Assembly (NCBI RefSeq): GCF_964253085.1
Contig: NZ_CAXUQH020000001.1
Coordinates: forward strand, 5,890,001-5,954,000
Source of the DNA: Paenibacillus_E sp964253085
Lineage (GTDB): Bacteria; Bacillota; Bacilli; Paenibacillales; NBRC-103111
Direction: 5' to 3'
Length of the DNA: 64,000 nt
Every line of letters starts with the position of its first letter. The stretch's first letter is position 1. Shown piece by piece: positions 8,148 through 17,268 of this stretch. The notes beneath the pieces are model-generated. The model worked only from the letters and a program-made list of their open reading frames with translations. It made no database searches and was not told the origin of the DNA. The translations under genes were made by a program, and so were the position numbers.

Positions 8148-9521
8148 ATGAAAAAAATATTAGGCATGGGAGCTTCAATTGCTCTTGCTGTAAGCGTTCT
8201 GGTAACCGGCTGCTCCAAAACACCTGAAGCCTCACCTTCCGCAGCCGCGTCTGTCGCGCCTGCTGCCACGGCAGCAGCGGCTACACCTACACCTGAAGCA
8301 CAGAAACCAGTTACCCTTAAATTCTGGGGAGGCGTTCCGCCAGAAAGCGGACCACAAGATGCCGTCGACGCTTGGAATAAAGCGAATCCGACGATTAAAG
8401 TGGAATATACACGTTATGTCAATGACGACCCGGGCAACCTGAAGCTCGAAACAGCCCTGCTCTCCAATACGGATGCTCCGGATATTTATATGAACTATGG
8501 TGATGCCTATATGACGAAACGCCAAGCTGCTGGCATGGCAGAGCCATTGGACGATCTGATCGCCAAAGCAGGCTTCGATGTGGAGGGCATTATCGGGGCA
8601 GCGAACATTAAGAAATTTGCAGACGGCAAATATTATTATTTACCTGCGAACAAGAACTTGGGAGCCGTACTTTTCAATATGAAAGCTTTAGATGCAGCCG
8701 GCGAGAAACTCCCAACTGCCTGGACATGGGACGATTTCAGTGCAATGGCCACCAAGCTTAACAAAGGAGCTATGAAGGGTACAATGCTAGATCCAGCTTT
8801 GGGTTGGTTTGGTGATACGGTTCTGCAAACGGCCAAACCTCAAGACTGGGTTATCGCTGCAGACGGCACATCCAACTTCAATAGCCCAGCTATGAAGAAA
8901 GGCTTGGAAATGCAGAAGAGCTTGGAAGACAAGGGCGTTATGATGAAATACTCCGAAGCTGTTGCCGGTAAAATTACTGTGCAAAATGAGCTTCTGACAG
9001 GTAAAGCTGCTATGATGGCTTCCCAAATTTACATCATCCGTTATATCAAGGATATCAAGAGCTTCCCACATGATTTCAAAGTCGCATTCGCTCCTTATCC
9101 GCAATTCACAGCAGGCAGCAACATTAATCCAGGCGGCGGTATGGGCGACTATATGTCCATTAATAAAAACAGTAAAAACAAAGAAACTGCTTTTAAATTC
9201 ATCTCTTGGTATTTACAAGAAGGTAATATGGCGATGGTACCAGGCGGCCGGATCCCAACGAATAAGAAAGCCGATGCAGGTAAAATCGCTTCAATCCTTA
9301 TTGGTGACGCGAAAGATCTGATCGATGAAGCTTCCTTGAAGGCACTTTTAGCTGGCAATTATACATTCCCTACGTCCTACAATGTACCCGTACCAACAGA
9401 GCTAAGAGCCATCTTTAAAGATGAGATGGAGAAATACCTGCTGGGTGCACAGCCAATCGACAAGGCTTTGGAAACCATGAAAACGCGTGCTGATACGACG
9501 ATCAAGGGTGCCAAAAAATAA
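8148..9521 (+). CDS. Sugar ABC transporter substrate-binding lipoprotein (extracellular family 1)
   Basis: A 457-residue secreted solute-binding protein. The signal peptide ends in a lipobox LVTGC with Cys22 as the acylation site. A Ser/Ala/Pro/Thr-rich linker (~23-50) precedes the family-1 fold (LKFWGGVPPESGPQDAVDAW). The frame opens 20 codons earlier, but the ATG at 8148 with AAAAGGGG upstream gives the proper signal peptide. It captures a sugar for the two permeases downstream. A terminator follows at once, so it may be made in excess over the permeases. Confidence 0.94.
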   Translation: MKKILGMGASIALAVSVLVTGCSKTPEASPSAAASVAPAATAAAATPTPEAQKPVTLKFWGGVPPESGPQDAVDAWNKANPTIKVEYTRYVNDDPGNLKLETALLSNTDAPDIYMNYGDAYMTKRQAAGMAEPLDDLIAKAGFDVEGIIGAANIKKFADGKYYYLPANKNLGAVLFNMKALDAAGEKLPTAWTWDDFSAMATKLNKGAMKGTMLDPALGWFGDTVLQTAKPQDWVIAADGTSNFNSPAMKKGLEMQKSLEDKGVMMKYSEAVAGKITVQNELLTGKAAMMASQIYIIRYIKDIKSFPHDFKVAFAPYPQFTAGSNINPGGGMGDYMSINKNSKNKETAFKFISWYLQEGNMAMVPGGRIPTNKKADAGKIASILIGDAKDLIDEASLKALLAGNYTFPTSYNVPVPTELRAIFKDEMEKYLLGAQPIDKALETMKTRADTTIKGAKK

Positions 9522-9540
9522 ATTCATACGAGTTTCATGT

Positions 9541-9574
9541 AAACCTCCGGCATCTTCTAGCTGGAGGTTTTTTC
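9541..9574 (+). terminator. Intercistronic terminator between binding protein and permeases
   Basis: AAACCTCC (9541-9548) pairs with GGAGGTTT (9563-9570) followed by TTT. Partial readthrough here is a common way to keep the binding protein more abundant than the membrane subunits. Confidence 0.85.
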
Positions 9575-9672
9575 AATTAAACTACAGAAAAGATCACGTT
9601 CACGCTATGGGAATTCGCTCTTTCGCTTGATAAAGTTAATTTAACACAAGAATTCGAAAGGGTGGCTTACGA

Positions 9673-10578
9673 ATGAAACGACATTTCTGGCATAACGCCA
9701 AATTCAGGGAAAACCTTGCAGGCTACCTGTTCATTTTGCCCAACTTCTCCGGGTACCTCATCTTTATATTGCTGCCCATCGTATTCAGTCTGTACCTCGT
9801 ATTCGTGGATTGGGAATATCTCAAAGGGTTCGCAGGGATCGAATGGGTTGGCTTAGATAATTTCAAAGCGCTTGGCAGTGATCCGAAATTCGTGAAAGCG
9901 CTCAAAAATAACTTGATCTTCACCCTGGTCAGCGTTCCCGCTTCCATCATTATAGGACTCCTGTTTGCTGTCGTACTGAATAAGTATGTGTTTTTCAAAC
10001 AAACGCTGCGAACTCTGATTTTTCTTCCGTATGTTAGCTCACTGGTTGCTGTATCTGTCATCTGGAGCATCATGTATCGCGCTTCTGATGGTCCGATCAA
10101 CCAGTTGCTCAAGTCTGTTGGCATTGATCATCCACCAGGCTGGCTGTCCAGCCCGAATTCTGCTCTTTTCGCTATTATCATCATGCAGGTATGGGTAACG
10201 ATTGGATACTCGATGGTCATTTACTTGGCCGGACTGCAAGGGATTTCCAAAGACTTGTACGAGGCTTCCGATATTGATGGGGCTTCGAAAATACGTCAGT
10301 TTTTCCAAATTACGATACCGATGCTCACGCCAACTACCTTTCTCGTGGCCATTACACTCATTATCGGGTCATTCCAGATATTCGGACCGGTCAACATTAT
10401 GACACAGGGCGGCCCCATTGATTCGACGATGGTACTCTCCTATCACATTTACTTACTCGCATTTCGATTCTACAAAATGGGCTATGCCGCTACCGTCTCA
10501 TGGGTGCTATTCGCCATCATCTTCGTCGTCACAATCATTCAATGGCAGAGCCAGAAACGTTGGCAGCAGCACTTCTAA
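9673..10578 (+). CDS. Sugar ABC transporter permease, MalF/UgpA type
   Basis: A 301-residue permease with about six transmembrane helices. The cytoplasmic EAA loop is near residue 197 (YEASDIDGASKIRQFFQITIP). It forms one half of the channel of an importer for oligosaccharides or related solutes. The ATG at 9673 follows AAAGGGTGG. It is 151 bases downstream of the binding-protein gene and 20 bases upstream of the second permease. No ATP-binding subunit is encoded nearby, so a shared MsmX-like ATPase encoded elsewhere is expected. Confidence 0.94.
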   Translation: MKRHFWHNAKFRENLAGYLFILPNFSGYLIFILLPIVFSLYLVFVDWEYLKGFAGIEWVGLDNFKALGSDPKFVKALKNNLIFTLVSVPASIIIGLLFAVVLNKYVFFKQTLRTLIFLPYVSSLVAVSVIWSIMYRASDGPINQLLKSVGIDHPPGWLSSPNSALFAIIIMQVWVTIGYSMVIYLAGLQGISKDLYEASDIDGASKIRQFFQITIPMLTPTTFLVAITLIIGSFQIFGPVNIMTQGGPIDSTMVLSYHIYLLAFRFYKMGYAATVSWVLFAIIFVVTIIQWQSQKRWQQHF

Positions 10579-10598
10579 TTGGAAAGGAGATTACCCCC

Positions 10599-11480
10599 AT
10601 GGAAACTATCGTACCTACCCAAGCTACACGGAAAACATCCATCGCCAAAATCAGAAGGGGCAGCCTTTGGCTTAAGGTCCTCCTTACCATCATCTTGGGA
10701 GCGATCTCTATCGTTATGATTCTGCCTTTTATATGGATGATCTCTACTTCCTTCAAAATTAATGGCGAGGTATTCAAATATCCAATCGAATGGATTCCGA
10801 ATACGTGGCATTTTGAGAATTATAAGAAAGTCTGGGCCGGAACTGACCCTTTCTATTTATTTTATTGGAACTCCATCAAAATCACAGGCATTACGGTTGT
10901 AGGCAACCTCTTATCAAGTGCCATGGCTGGATATGCCTTCGCCAAAATACGCTTCAAAGGACGGAACTTCCTGTTTCTGCTCTATCTATCAACGATGATG
11001 ATTCCTGGGCAGGTTTTGCTTGTTCCCCGCTTCATCTTGTTCGATCAGCTGCAGCTGATTAATACACATGCTTCCATTATTTTACCAGGATTGTTCACGG
11101 TATTCGGCACCTTCTTGATGCGTCAGTTCTTCATTAGCCTTCCGAACGAACTGCTGGAGGCAGGGCGCGTTGATGGATCGGGCTACTGGCGAACCTTCTG
11201 GCAAATTTGTTTGCCATTGATCAAGCCTGCGTTAGTCACACTATTAATTCTCTCATTTACTTGGCATTGGAACGAATACGAAACCCCGCTCATTATGCTT
11301 CGCGAGAAAGCATTGTACACGATTCCTCTTGGTTTAACGAGTTATGTTGAAGAGTTTGGTACGAATTATGTCCTCACCATGGCAGCATCAGTCTCAGGGC
11401 TTGTTCCTCTGCTCATCGTCGTGGTTGTCTGTCAAAAATGGTTCGTAGAGGGGATTGCAAACTCGGGATTGAAAGGCTAG
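10599..11480 (+). CDS. Sugar ABC transporter permease, MalG/UgpE type
   Basis: A 293-residue permease, the second half of the importer channel, with about six transmembrane helices. It has the EAA loop LEAGRVDGSGYWRTFWQICL and C-terminal FVEGIANSGLKG, both typical of MalG/AraQ-type subunits. Longer starts inside the previous gene are open, but GGAAAGGAG nine bases before the ATG at 10599 is decisive. A terminator follows at 11492. The pairing with YesM/YesN and the binding protein indicates one regulated uptake locus. Confidence 0.94.
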   Translation: METIVPTQATRKTSIAKIRRGSLWLKVLLTIILGAISIVMILPFIWMISTSFKINGEVFKYPIEWIPNTWHFENYKKVWAGTDPFYLFYWNSIKITGITVVGNLLSSAMAGYAFAKIRFKGRNFLFLLYLSTMMIPGQVLLVPRFILFDQLQLINTHASIILPGLFTVFGTFLMRQFFISLPNELLEAGRVDGSGYWRTFWQICLPLIKPALVTLLILSFTWHWNEYETPLIMLREKALYTIPLGLTSYVEEFGTNYVLTMAASVSGLVPLLIVVVVCQKWFVEGIANSGLKG

Positions 11481-11491
11481 CTCTTCATATG

Positions 11492-11540
11492 AAAAGGCTA
11501 TCTCTAGTAGATATTCTACTTGGGACAGCCTTCTTTTTGT
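11492..11540 (+). terminator. Terminator after the ABC importer genes
   Basis: AAGGCT (11494-11499) pairs with AGCCTT (11527-11532) across a long loop, followed by CTTTTT. Confidence 0.6.
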
Positions 11541-11621
11541 TATTTAGGGTAATGAGAAAACCTCTATCGAAGCCATTCAAAGATGAGCGACCGCGTTTAT
11601 CGGAATGTTTTATCGCCAAAT

Positions 11622-11660
11622 AGAAAGATGTTTTCGGGATCCGAAAACTTTACTTTCTAT
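11622..11660 (-). terminator. Hairpin at the 3' end of the cupin gene
   Basis: A perfect stem GTTTTCGG-GAT-CCGAAAAC (11630-11648) lies directly beyond the stop codon of the minus-strand cupin gene. The outer AGAAAG/CTTTCT arms reach into its last codons. The U-tract is poor, so it may act as an mRNA 3' end stabiliser rather than an efficient terminator. Confidence 0.45.
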
Positions 11661-12843
11661 TGTGGTAGGAAAATCCCGGATATTTCACGACTGGCCACTT
11701 TTCTTTGCGCAACGCATCTAATAGTTCGGGTCCAACATGTAGATTAGTACTAACCAAGTCTCGAGGGGTAAGGGCCATCCATTGGTTTAACGACACATCC
11801 TCAAACCGGTCACTCTTAAACATCTCAAGAAACCATAGCGATTGAGTCCCTGTATTCTGTACATAATGCCCAGTTGCAAATGGCACATAACCAACATCGC
11901 CAGCTCTATAATCAAATGTACGAGCGTTACCATTCCCAGCGAAAACAGTCATGCGTCCCTGCCCGGTGAGGTAATACTGCCATTCATCGTTATTCGGATG
12001 CCAATGCAGTTCCCTCATACCGCCAGGTTCTATTTCAACTAGCGCCGCTGCAATATTTTTGGAAATAGGAAAATTAGTCGAGTCTACGATTCGTACGCTG
12101 CCACCAGGCGTTTTAACTGGGGGTTGCGCGAGCAATTGATGCTTAAAACTTAAAGGAATGGTTCCATAGGGAGACTGCACCTTCTGGCTTTCGATTGGAC
12201 CAGGAACCTGATCTTGATAGATATAAACTTGCTCTGTAGGAATGTTATTGAAGGCACTCATGGGTACACCGAAATTGGCGGAAAGTACGTCTTTAGGCGT
12301 TCGAGAAAACCAATCGGAGATGGATAGCGTGTTCAAATCAGAAAAGTTGCCATCATCGAAAACAAGCAAAAATTCGCAATGCTCTAACCCCTGAATGGAG
12401 TGTGGTAGTCCAGGCGGAAAGTACCATAGATCACCTGGCCCCACATCCGCGATAAAATTTCGTCCCTCTTGATCAATTGAAGTAATTCGCGCTCGACCTA
12501 CAATCATATAGGACCATTCAGCTTGTTGATGCCAATGCAATTCTCGAACACCACCAGGCGTCAAACTCATATTGACACCCGCAAGTGTGGTCGCAATGGG
12601 TAACTCTCTGGCGGTTATTTCCCGTGACCAGCCCCCGAAATTTAATTTCATCGATGTATCTGAAAAAGAAAACTTCAAATTAGGAAGCAAACCAGAATCC
12701 GTTATAGGCGGAACTAACATATCAGGGTTTTCCATATCCCGCATGATATCCCGCGGACCCGTATCCATCCCGCCTGCCCCATCCGGTCGGATCGGCTGTG
12801 GCACATTGCCATACACGCCCTGATTCCTTTTCGGATTATCCAT
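11650..12843 (-). CDS. Bicupin oxalate decarboxylase-like enzyme with altered active-site lid
   Basis: A 397-residue bicupin closely resembling Bacillus OxdC/OxdD, which convert oxalate to formate and CO2 with Mn. Both metal sites are intact: His103, His105, Glu109 and His148 in cupin 1 (RELHWHQQAEW, GLPHSIQG), and RELHWHPNNDEW with TGHYVQN in cupin 2. The lid that in OxdC reads SENST reads SDLNT here (168-172), so the proposed proton donor Glu162 is Asp. That could shift the decarboxylase/oxidase balance. No signal peptide is visible; OxdD of B. subtilis is a spore protein. The ATG at 12843 has GGAGAGGAG upstream. Confidence 0.92.
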   Translation of the reverse strand: MDNPKRNQGVYGNVPQPIRPDGAGGMDTGPRDIMRDMENPDMLVPPITDSGLLPNLKFSFSDTSMKLNFGGWSREITARELPIATTLAGVNMSLTPGGVRELHWHQQAEWSYMIVGRARITSIDQEGRNFIADVGPGDLWYFPPGLPHSIQGLEHCEFLLVFDDGNFSDLNTLSISDWFSRTPKDVLSANFGVPMSAFNNIPTEQVYIYQDQVPGPIESQKVQSPYGTIPLSFKHQLLAQPPVKTPGGSVRIVDSTNFPISKNIAAALVEIEPGGMRELHWHPNNDEWQYYLTGQGRMTVFAGNGNARTFDYRAGDVGYVPFATGHYVQNTGTQSLWFLEMFKSDRFEDVSLNQWMALTPRDLVSTNLHVGPELLDALRKEKWPVVKYPGFSYHNRK

Positions 12844-12960
12844 GTGGTCGTCTCCTCTCCAATTAAGTGAAATACGTTGGTATCTCATCCTAATTGATAT
12901 ATGAGACTATTTCGGCGTTCATTACTTTTGAATCAACGGATGTCCCTCATACAGGGATCT

Positions 12961-12989
12961 GAATTATTCGGAAAGTAGTTCACATATTT
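12961..12989 (+). promoter_or_regulatory. Candidate sigma-G (forespore) promoter of the ger operon
   Basis: GAATT (12961-12965), a 17-base spacer and CATATTT (12983-12989) resemble the sigma-G pattern GHATR-N17/18-CATNHTA. It lies 59 bases before the first ger gene. ger operons are known sigma-G targets in Bacillus; this match was made by eye. Confidence 0.4.
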
Positions 12990-13047
12990 TTCCTGAAAAT
13001 TGGAATAATAAACCTGTGCAACCAACAACTAATAGAAGGAATTTTTT

Positions 13048-14613
13048 ATGGATATACAAAAGTTATTTAGAAAAAGTAAATCATCAATACCAACTCCGGT
13101 GCCAAACACTAACGTTCCTTCCTCTTCAGTGGAATCTCCTCTGGCATTAACCCTAGCGGAGAATAGAAAATGGATCGAACAACAACTCGCGAATTGTTCC
13201 GATATTTGCTATCTACCTAGATTTTTTGGCGCGGATTTACAATACGGGGCACTTGTTGTTTATTGCGATTCACTTATAAATGATAAAGACTTGATTTATC
13301 TAAAAGATGTGCTGCAGGATCTTGTTTTTCAAGAAGCCGGCTTTGAAGCAGCAACCATTGATCTTAATAAGTTGAAGTCATTCTTCGAAAATCAAGGTGT
13401 CTCTTCCCGGAATGTGACGATTATTGACCAATTACCAATTGCAGAACATAACATCCTGCTTGGTCAAGTTGTGATTTTTTTCGAACAATGGAATAAGGCA
13501 CTGAGCTTTAATGCGCTAAATTTGGAAACAAGACAAATTACCGCTCCAACGAATGAACCTGTCGTTAGAGGACCTCAAGAAGCTACAGTTGAGAATCTGA
13601 AAATCAACCTGGGGTTGCTGCGGAATCGTTTGAAAAGTGCCAATTTCAAGATTGAAAAGTTCGTTGCAAGCGGAGAAACACAGACCGAGATTGCCATCGG
13701 TTATTTAGATGGAGCCGTGAACCCAAAAACATTAACCGAATTTAAAAAACGCTTTGATAAAGCCATACAAGAAGAAATTTTGGAAGTCGCGTATATCGAA
13801 GAATTGATTGAAGACTCTACGTACTCCCCTTTTCCACAATATCGACATACGGAACGTACGGATACGGCTGTTGCTGCGCTTCTTGATGGGAAAATCATTG
13901 TTATCACCTCGGGTTCTCCTTCCATTATGATCTGTCCCGGCCTCTTTATCGAGTTTTTCCAATCAAGTGAGGACTATTACATACGTTCACTGTATTCCTC
14001 ACTCATTCGATTACTTCGACTATTTGCTTTTATTATGGCTCTTACATTACCGAGTCTATATATCGCTATCTCAACTTTTCACTCTGAGCTCATTCCCACA
14101 GTATTGCTGTTAGCCATTCTGGATACCCGTGAAGGCATTCCTTTCCCTGCATTTATCGAAGCTTTGTTGATGGAATTTTTCTTTGAAATCATGCGCGAAG
14201 CCGGTATCCGTCTTCCTAAACCCGTAGGTTCAGCAGTAAGTATCGTCGGAGCTCTTGTGATTGGGCAAGCTGCCATTGAAGCGAAAATCGCTTCACCCAT
14301 CATGGTCATCATCGTGGCACTTACAGGAATCGCTTCCTTTTCACTACCCAATTACAATATGGCAATCTCTCTACGCATCTTGCGCTTCCCCCTAATGATT
14401 CTTGCTGCAACCATTGGAGGATTCGGTTTCATGATCGGTTTTCTGTTTATTTTCCTTCATTTAGTTAGCCTACGATCTTTAGGACAGCCATATCTGACTC
14501 CATGGGCTCCTCTGAAAATGAGTCAATTGAAAGATGGATTCATACGAGCTCCATTAAAATTTCTCCTCCGCTCACCGCGCAACCGACATCGGCATAACAG
14601 TTACAAAAAGTAA
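13048..14613 (+). CDS. gerAA: Spore germination receptor A subunit (GerAA family)
   Basis: A 521-residue subunit of the nutrient germinant receptor in the spore inner membrane. The soluble N-terminal ~300 residues contain the family blocks ILLGQVVIFFEQWNKALSF and YIEELIEDSTYSPFPQ. The C-terminal part has about five membrane segments, including DTREGIPFPAFIEALLMEF and the basic tail. The start at 13048 has AGAAGGA upstream. It is the first gene of an A-C-small ORF-B cluster transcribed together. The germinant specificity cannot be read from sequence. Confidence 0.95.
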   Translation: MDIQKLFRKSKSSIPTPVPNTNVPSSSVESPLALTLAENRKWIEQQLANCSDICYLPRFFGADLQYGALVVYCDSLINDKDLIYLKDVLQDLVFQEAGFEAATIDLNKLKSFFENQGVSSRNVTIIDQLPIAEHNILLGQVVIFFEQWNKALSFNALNLETRQITAPTNEPVVRGPQEATVENLKINLGLLRNRLKSANFKIEKFVASGETQTEIAIGYLDGAVNPKTLTEFKKRFDKAIQEEILEVAYIEELIEDSTYSPFPQYRHTERTDTAVAALLDGKIIVITSGSPSIMICPGLFIEFFQSSEDYYIRSLYSSLIRLLRLFAFIMALTLPSLYIAISTFHSELIPTVLLLAILDTREGIPFPAFIEALLMEFFFEIMREAGIRLPKPVGSAVSIVGALVIGQAAIEAKIASPIMVIIVALTGIASFSLPNYNMAISLRILRFPLMILAATIGGFGFMIGFLFIFLHLVSLRSLGQPYLTPWAPLKMSQLKDGFIRAPLKFLLRSPRNRHRHNSYKK

Positions 14614-14643
14614 CTGCATGACAGAGAAAGAAGGAAATACAAC

Positions 14644-15807
14644 ATGAGATGGTTAATGGTGACGACATTATCTGGACTGTTATTATTTTCTTTAACAGGC
14701 TGTTGGAACAAAGCCGAACTGGTCGAATATGCCTTTGTACAAGCTGTTTCTGTGGATCTATCCGACAAAGGCAATATCAAATTAACCACACTTTTCTATA
14801 AGCCAAGCGGCAGCAGTGCACTGTCAAAAGGAACAGGTACGAAATCCTCGTTCACGATTAAGACGGAGGGCGAAAATGTTTTTGATGCTATTCGGGATAT
14901 CACCATTCATCTAGGTCGAAAAGCCAAATGGGATCACATGCGTGCCATTCTGGTTAGTGATGAGGTTCTTAAGACACATGAATTAGGCACTATTCTTGAC
15001 TTTTTTAGGCGAGATCATGAACCAAGACCTACCAATTTACTCTTAGTTACACAAGGGAATGCAGGAGAGTATTTGAATATAGAGCCGTTTATTGAATATA
15101 CGTTGGGGCAACAATTGCGATCTATGAATGAAGGCTCCTCGCGATTTGCCGCTAAGTCAATGAATCAGAATATCCTGAAAGTTATGATTCAAATGAAAAG
15201 CGAAACAGGCGTTGCGGAGATTCCTTACTTATATTTGGATAAAAAACGTGGGAATGTTCCTAATATTGCTGGAGTCGTTCTAATCAACAAGCAAAAGATA
15301 GCCGAAATTATTCCACCAACCGAATTAAAAGCCTTTCTTTTGCTTACTCATCAATTTCATGGCAGTATTATCGTTACGTCTTGCGATGGGCATAATGGTG
15401 ACAACAGCCACTCACTACAGGAATCATTTGAGGTTTCCCATGGGAGTACGAAGGTCACCACCTCACTTAAGAATAATGCGGTGACCGTGAATATCAAGGC
15501 AAAGTTGATCGGGGCAGCTGGGGAGTTAAGTTGTACTGCCATAAACACAGATAAAGAAGAACAAGTTTACAAAACCAATTTAGAAAACCAAATCAAGAAA
15601 GAGATACTTACATTTATTCATCATTTACAATCCAAAAGACTAGATGCCATTGGCATTGGCAACATGATCTATGCCAAAAATCCCCGTTTATGGCTGGCAT
15701 GGAAAGAGGATTGGGGAGATCGATTTGCAGACGTTCAATTTCACATTCAAGTTGATGTGACGGTTACTAACTCAGGAATGAGCGGTGGTAAGCCTCTAAC
15801 TAAATAA
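14644..15807 (+). CDS. gerAC: Spore germination receptor C lipoprotein (GerAC family)
   Basis: A 387-residue lipoprotein subunit. The signal peptide ends in the lipobox LTGCWNKAEL, followed by the family motif ELVEYAFVQAVSVD. The long beta-rich body and C-terminal domain (IGNMIYAKNPRLW) match GerAC. It is located on the outer face of the inner spore membrane and assembles with the A and B subunits. It starts 30 bases after gerAA. The order A-C-B differs from the classical gerAA-AB-AC of B. subtilis. Confidence 0.95.
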   Translation: MRWLMVTTLSGLLLFSLTGCWNKAELVEYAFVQAVSVDLSDKGNIKLTTLFYKPSGSSALSKGTGTKSSFTIKTEGENVFDAIRDITIHLGRKAKWDHMRAILVSDEVLKTHELGTILDFFRRDHEPRPTNLLLVTQGNAGEYLNIEPFIEYTLGQQLRSMNEGSSRFAAKSMNQNILKVMIQMKSETGVAEIPYLYLDKKRGNVPNIAGVVLINKQKIAEIIPPTELKAFLLLTHQFHGSIIVTSCDGHNGDNSHSLQESFEVSHGSTKVTTSLKNNAVTVNIKAKLIGAAGELSCTAINTDKEEQVYKTNLENQIKKEILTFIHHLQSKRLDAIGIGNMIYAKNPRLWLAWKEDWGDRFADVQFHIQVDVTVTNSGMSGGKPLTK

Positions 15808-15843
15808 GTAACTGCATACGTCAACGAGAGGACAAGATTACCT

Positions 15844-16089
15844 ATGATCCTAAAGCTAGTAATTCTATTAATCATTTGTGTCCCGTTACTGTTATTCGAT
15901 ATGGTCAACTTAAAGAATGAAAAACCCCGCGCCAAATTTATTTATGCCTTCTTAGTTTTGGTATCGATCTATCTTAGCAGTATTTTCGTTTTTGAATTAC
16001 GTTGGCCGATCCTCTTTGATGCAGCTGATTTCTTGCTTGGAACACCTGCCCGTCTAATCGTTGAGTTCTTACATGTCACCCCTCAATAG
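15844..16089 (+). CDS. Small two-helix membrane protein inside the ger operon
   Basis: An 81-residue protein with two hydrophobic segments (~4-20 and ~32-50) and no recognised domain. It lies between gerAC (36 bases) and gerAB (35 bases) on the same strand. A weak purine-rich site GAGAGGACAAG precedes the ATG. The position suggests an accessory D-type subunit; small two-TM D proteins are known to modulate some Ger receptors in Bacillus. The assignment rests on size, topology and context only. Confidence 0.7.
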   Translation: MILKLVILLIICVPLLLFDMVNLKNEKPRAKFIYAFLVLVSIYLSSIFVFELRWPILFDAADFLLGTPARLIVEFLHVTPQ

Positions 16090-16124
16090 CAACAGAAAGT
16101 CTAGGGAAAGGTGGGGGCTACACA

Positions 16125-17243
16125 ATGAGAATTGGAGAAGAAATTAGTTCGGGCCAAATGTCCGTCTTATTTTTCATCTACTTAACAGGCTCTTCGATCA
16201 TCAATATTCCACAACCCTTAATTAGCTTCGCCAACAACGGAGCCTGGCTATCGCTTATCCTCTCCTATCTATTAAGTCTTAGTTTTCTTGGTTGTATCTT
16301 GTATATGCACGGAAAATATCCTGACTTGACCTTTATTGAATATAGCAAGAAAACCGTTGGTACATGGATGACGATTCTACTCGCTATCCCCTTCATTTCT
16401 TTTCAGTTCCACATGGCGACAGGTATAGTCATTGATATTGGCTTATTCATGACCACAACTTTAATGCGAGAGACACCTATCTATGTGTTTAACTCTCTCA
16501 TATTTTCACTGATTTATGTGACTGTAAGAATGGGAATTGACGTCATGGCACGCATGTTTGTTTTACTTACAGCAATGGTCATGGTTTATGTAATTCTCAT
16601 ATTAGCATTGGCAAGTTTCAATTATCATCCATCTTACCTGTTGCCTGTCATTCCTTTTGGCGTTAAACCTATCTTGCTAGGAAGTTATTTTTCATACGGG
16701 TTTCCGTATGTTGAAATCTTTCTTTTCAGCATGATTCTTCCCTTTGTCTCCATAAACCAAAATAAACCACTGAAACGTGGTTTATTTCTAGCTCTTTCTA
16801 TCAACGCTTTAAGCTTGATTACTGTCACACTATGCACAATTATGACATATGGACCTATCGCTGGCGATCGCAAGTATTCGATGTTTCAGTTAGCTCGAAC
16901 CATTGAATTTTACGAATTATTTCAACGTATTGAATCACTCATCGGTATTTCATTAATTGTAGCTTCCTATATGAAAGCCACAATCGTTATATTCGCCTTA
17001 AATTTGACCTTTACCCACTTGTTTAATTTGCAAAATAGTCGCTTACTCATTTTACCTTTAACATTGATTTGCTGTTTGTTATCTTTTACTACACATGTGA
17101 AAGGTGAAGCTTTCTGGGGCAACTTAGTATCCTTTATACATCCATTATTGGGAACCATCGGTTATCTATTTCCTATTACTATTGTGATCCTTATACATGT
17201 TGTGAAGCGGAAGAGCAAATCTGCTCTAACCTCAAATGATTAA
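16125..17243 (+). CDS. gerAB: Spore germination receptor B permease (GerAB family)
   Basis: A 372-residue membrane protein with about ten transmembrane helices, of the APC-related endospore germination permease family. It opens with ISSGQMSVLFFIYLTGSSII, typical of GerAB, the subunit that binds the germinant. AAAGGTGGGG precedes the ATG at 16125. It is the last gene of the ger operon. Its stop is 25 bases from the convergent oxidoreductase gene and no terminator is visible between them. Confidence 0.94.
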   Translation: MRIGEEISSGQMSVLFFIYLTGSSIINIPQPLISFANNGAWLSLILSYLLSLSFLGCILYMHGKYPDLTFIEYSKKTVGTWMTILLAIPFISFQFHMATGIVIDIGLFMTTTLMRETPIYVFNSLIFSLIYVTVRMGIDVMARMFVLLTAMVMVYVILILALASFNYHPSYLLPVIPFGVKPILLGSYFSYGFPYVEIFLFSMILPFVSINQNKPLKRGLFLALSINALSLITVTLCTIMTYGPIAGDRKYSMFQLARTIEFYELFQRIESLIGISLIVASYMKATIVIFALNLTFTHLFNLQNSRLLILPLTLICCLLSFTTHVKGEAFWGNLVSFIHPLLGTIGYLFPITIVILIHVVKRKSKSALTSND

Positions 17244-17268
17244 ACACGCTCATCGTAAAATGCTTTCC

